Shown: piece by piece, positions 62,367 through 64,000 of the stretch | How the letters are laid out: every line of letters begins with the position of its first letter | How positions within the stretch are numbered: the first letter of the stretch is position 1 | DNA from: Rhynchopus sp. YZ270_cl-10 | Taxonomy: Eukaryota; Euglenozoa; Diplonemea; Diplonemida; Diplonemidae | DNA length: 64,000 nt | Direction of reading: 5' to 3' | NCBI GenBank assembly: GCA_964035575.1 | Contig: OZ037862.1 | Location: 310,001-374,000, forward strand | The notes under the pieces: model-generated | What the model saw: only the letters and a program-made list of their open reading frames with translations | Database searches by the model: none | What the model was told of the DNA's origin: nothing | Position numbers and translations under genes: made by a program

Positions 62367-64000
62367 GTGTGATGAGGAGGATGAGGATGAAGTAGGAGTT
62401 ATCAAAAAGTTAAAAAAAAGACACACTACAGAAAATCAGGAACGAAAGAAGAAAGAAGAACAGAAAAAAATTTCTAAGATGACTCTAAGCCTCTGTGCTG
62501 TTCATCTTAAGAGATCTCAATCAAGCATCATAATTGGTGCTCCTTACGACCCCATATTGCGCACTTAGTACGTTGTTTGCGTAGTTGCTCTTTTTGGATT
62601 TCTGGTTCACTAATGATATAGGCTAATTGGCAATTCGGTATCAGGTGAGGAGAGGAGACCAGCAGAGAGAGGAGGGAAAAGGGAGGAACAAAATATTGTA
62701 CTTTTTTTTCTCTAAAAAAAATGTCAGGAACAAAAAAAAAATAATCACATTATTCCCCCCCCCCACACATAATAAAAACGGGAAAATAAAAAGACACGGC
62801 ATTTTGCACCCCCCCCACTGAAAAAAAAATATCTGTATTCTCAGGCGCAACTTTGAATATGCCTATCGACACCTTTTGAAAAAAAAAAAAGAGCAATTTT
62901 TTTTGCAAAGATGAACCTACGCCCCTATAAAAAAATCACAGCGCGCCGAATCAACAGTACGAAGGAAAGAGGACACGAGTTGAGGGGGTGGGGTGGGGGG
63001 TTTTTTTTTGGGAGGGCTGTATCAATAACACAAAATAGAACCATAATGGACAGAACCACACACGAGTAATAGCCCCCCCTTTGCACACAGAGGGAGTGGG
63101 GTGGGGGTGGGGTGGGGTAAGAAATAAAGTAAGGCTTATAAGATGAACCCCTTGGCCTCTTTATCACCTAAAAAGGCTAGGTTGTGCGAAGGCCGAAAGC
63201 GAACGCTAATAATTCATTTTTTTTTTTGGGCACCTATCCACACACAGCTCTGGGGTGGGGATGAAAAGAAAAAAGAAAAAAAGAAAAAAAAGGGAGAGAG
63301 AAGTTTCAAAGAGATGGATATGCCCTCTCGCATACACACCTATATTAGATTCATATACTTTCAGTTCACAGAATTGATAGTATTTGAGATCTATAAAAAA
63401 AAAAAATCACACACATGGTACTCCGGGTGGTGTCGATATTGACAGGTCCCTGACAGGTCGTTGACCGATTTCCGAAAGCACCAACACAGTGAAAAAAAAA
63501 GGTGAACTTCAGCTCTCAAGGAATATCATTCCTTTTTTTTCCCCCCCTGAAAAATTTTGTTTTTGGTGAGATGATCTCTCACGAATAAGTTCCCAAAAAA
63601 AAGTTTTTTTTTGGGAGATGAAATATGCGAAACACCTCTGTGGGCATACAGGCTCTCCACTCTGCCGGCTTTGAAAAGGCGGCAGAGGGACTCTTTTGTT
63701 GCACAAAAAAAAAAAAAGGAGGAAATTTCGGCATTTCAGTTCTGTGAATAAGGACGAAGCAAATGACACCTAGAACAAAAGCCCAGGATGCGTGCAGACA
63801 CACCCCCCTCCCTAAGAGTGTGACAGAGACGGCAACCAGGCGCATCTGGTCTGACCCTTGTGTTCTTTGGTTAGCGTTGTTTTGAACCTATGATTAGCGT
63901 GACGTTGACTCCCAGTATGTACTTTTCTTTTTTTTTTTTTTTTGGAAGCCTTTATTGGGTATATGATCGACAAGAGCTTTGGGGAGAGCACCTCCCCGAT
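62367..64000. other. Intergenic to window end, repeats only
   Basis: Family A copies at 62476-62508 and near 63140-63172, a family D-like copy near 63615-63660, and GATATTGACAGGTCC with GGTCGTTGACCGATTTCCG (63437-63475), which is the inverse of 47045-47085 in the 45988 element. No gene recognised; the window may end inside non-coding sequence. Confidence 0.45.
62476..62508 (+). repeat. Family A hairpin repeat
   Basis: AAGATGACTCTAAGC with a right arm decayed to GTTCATCTT. Confidence 0.65.

Noticed and set aside
1-64000. CRISPR arrays, bacterial operons or riboswitches
   Set aside because: Spliceosomal introns, signal peptides and gene content show nuclear eukaryotic DNA; the repeated hairpins are dispersed, not regularly spaced with unique spacers.
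1-64000. LTR retroelements, LINEs or Polinton-like elements
   Set aside because: No reverse transcriptase, integrase or capsid motif and no paired long direct repeats were seen.

Overview
The window is nuclear DNA of a protist. Eleven convincing protein genes fill roughly a quarter of it, and all lie on the minus strand. Three are interrupted by short GT-AG introns (52 to 287 nt, 5' ends GTATGT-like, 3' ends CAG). Nearly every gene has a pyrimidine-rich stretch ending in AG within 7 to 30 nt of its ATG, which is what spliced-leader acceptor sites look like. One-way gene order, likely trans-splicing and some conventional introns together suggest a euglenozoan; a diplonemid fits better than a kinetoplastid because the introns are conventional. 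This is inference: no spliced-leader RNA, rRNA or tRNA gene was recognised in the window.

Layout. 1-10.4 kb is a gene-poor mosaic of nested non-autonomous DNA elements. 10.5-18.7 kb holds a PAS/zinc/receiver-like signalling protein, a PDZ-like protein of unknown role, and casein kinase 2 alpha. 22-31.8 kb holds a secreted lipoxygenase-like protein, a thermospermine synthase-like enzyme, a Gln-rich protein, a small putative mitochondrial zinc-binding protein and mitochondrial ribosomal protein bL27m. 31.8-53.6 kb is repeat-rich and carries one small type I membrane protein at 42.4 kb. 53.6-62.4 kb holds a PHO80-type cyclin and a 2070-residue THADA/Trm732 homologue, with a broken duplicate of part of THADA between them. 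62.4-64 kb shows only repeats.

The genes are mostly housekeeping (CK2, tRNA modification partner, mitoribosome, polyamine synthesis, cell-cycle cyclin) and do not form one pathway. The two neighbours bL27m and the small zinc-binding protein may share a mitochondrial role.

The non-coding DNA is the unusual part. Five elements have CAG-type ends and 8-bp target duplications (hAT-like); a sixth has an 8-bp duplication with different ends. Also present are a TA-flanked mariner-type MITE, several long palindromes, a family whose ends are conserved but whose cores are not, two TGTACA-based satellites, and at least six families (A to F below) of dispersed 35-170 bp repeats, several of them hairpins. 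Four introns of two adjacent genes each contain a copy of one of these dispersed families.
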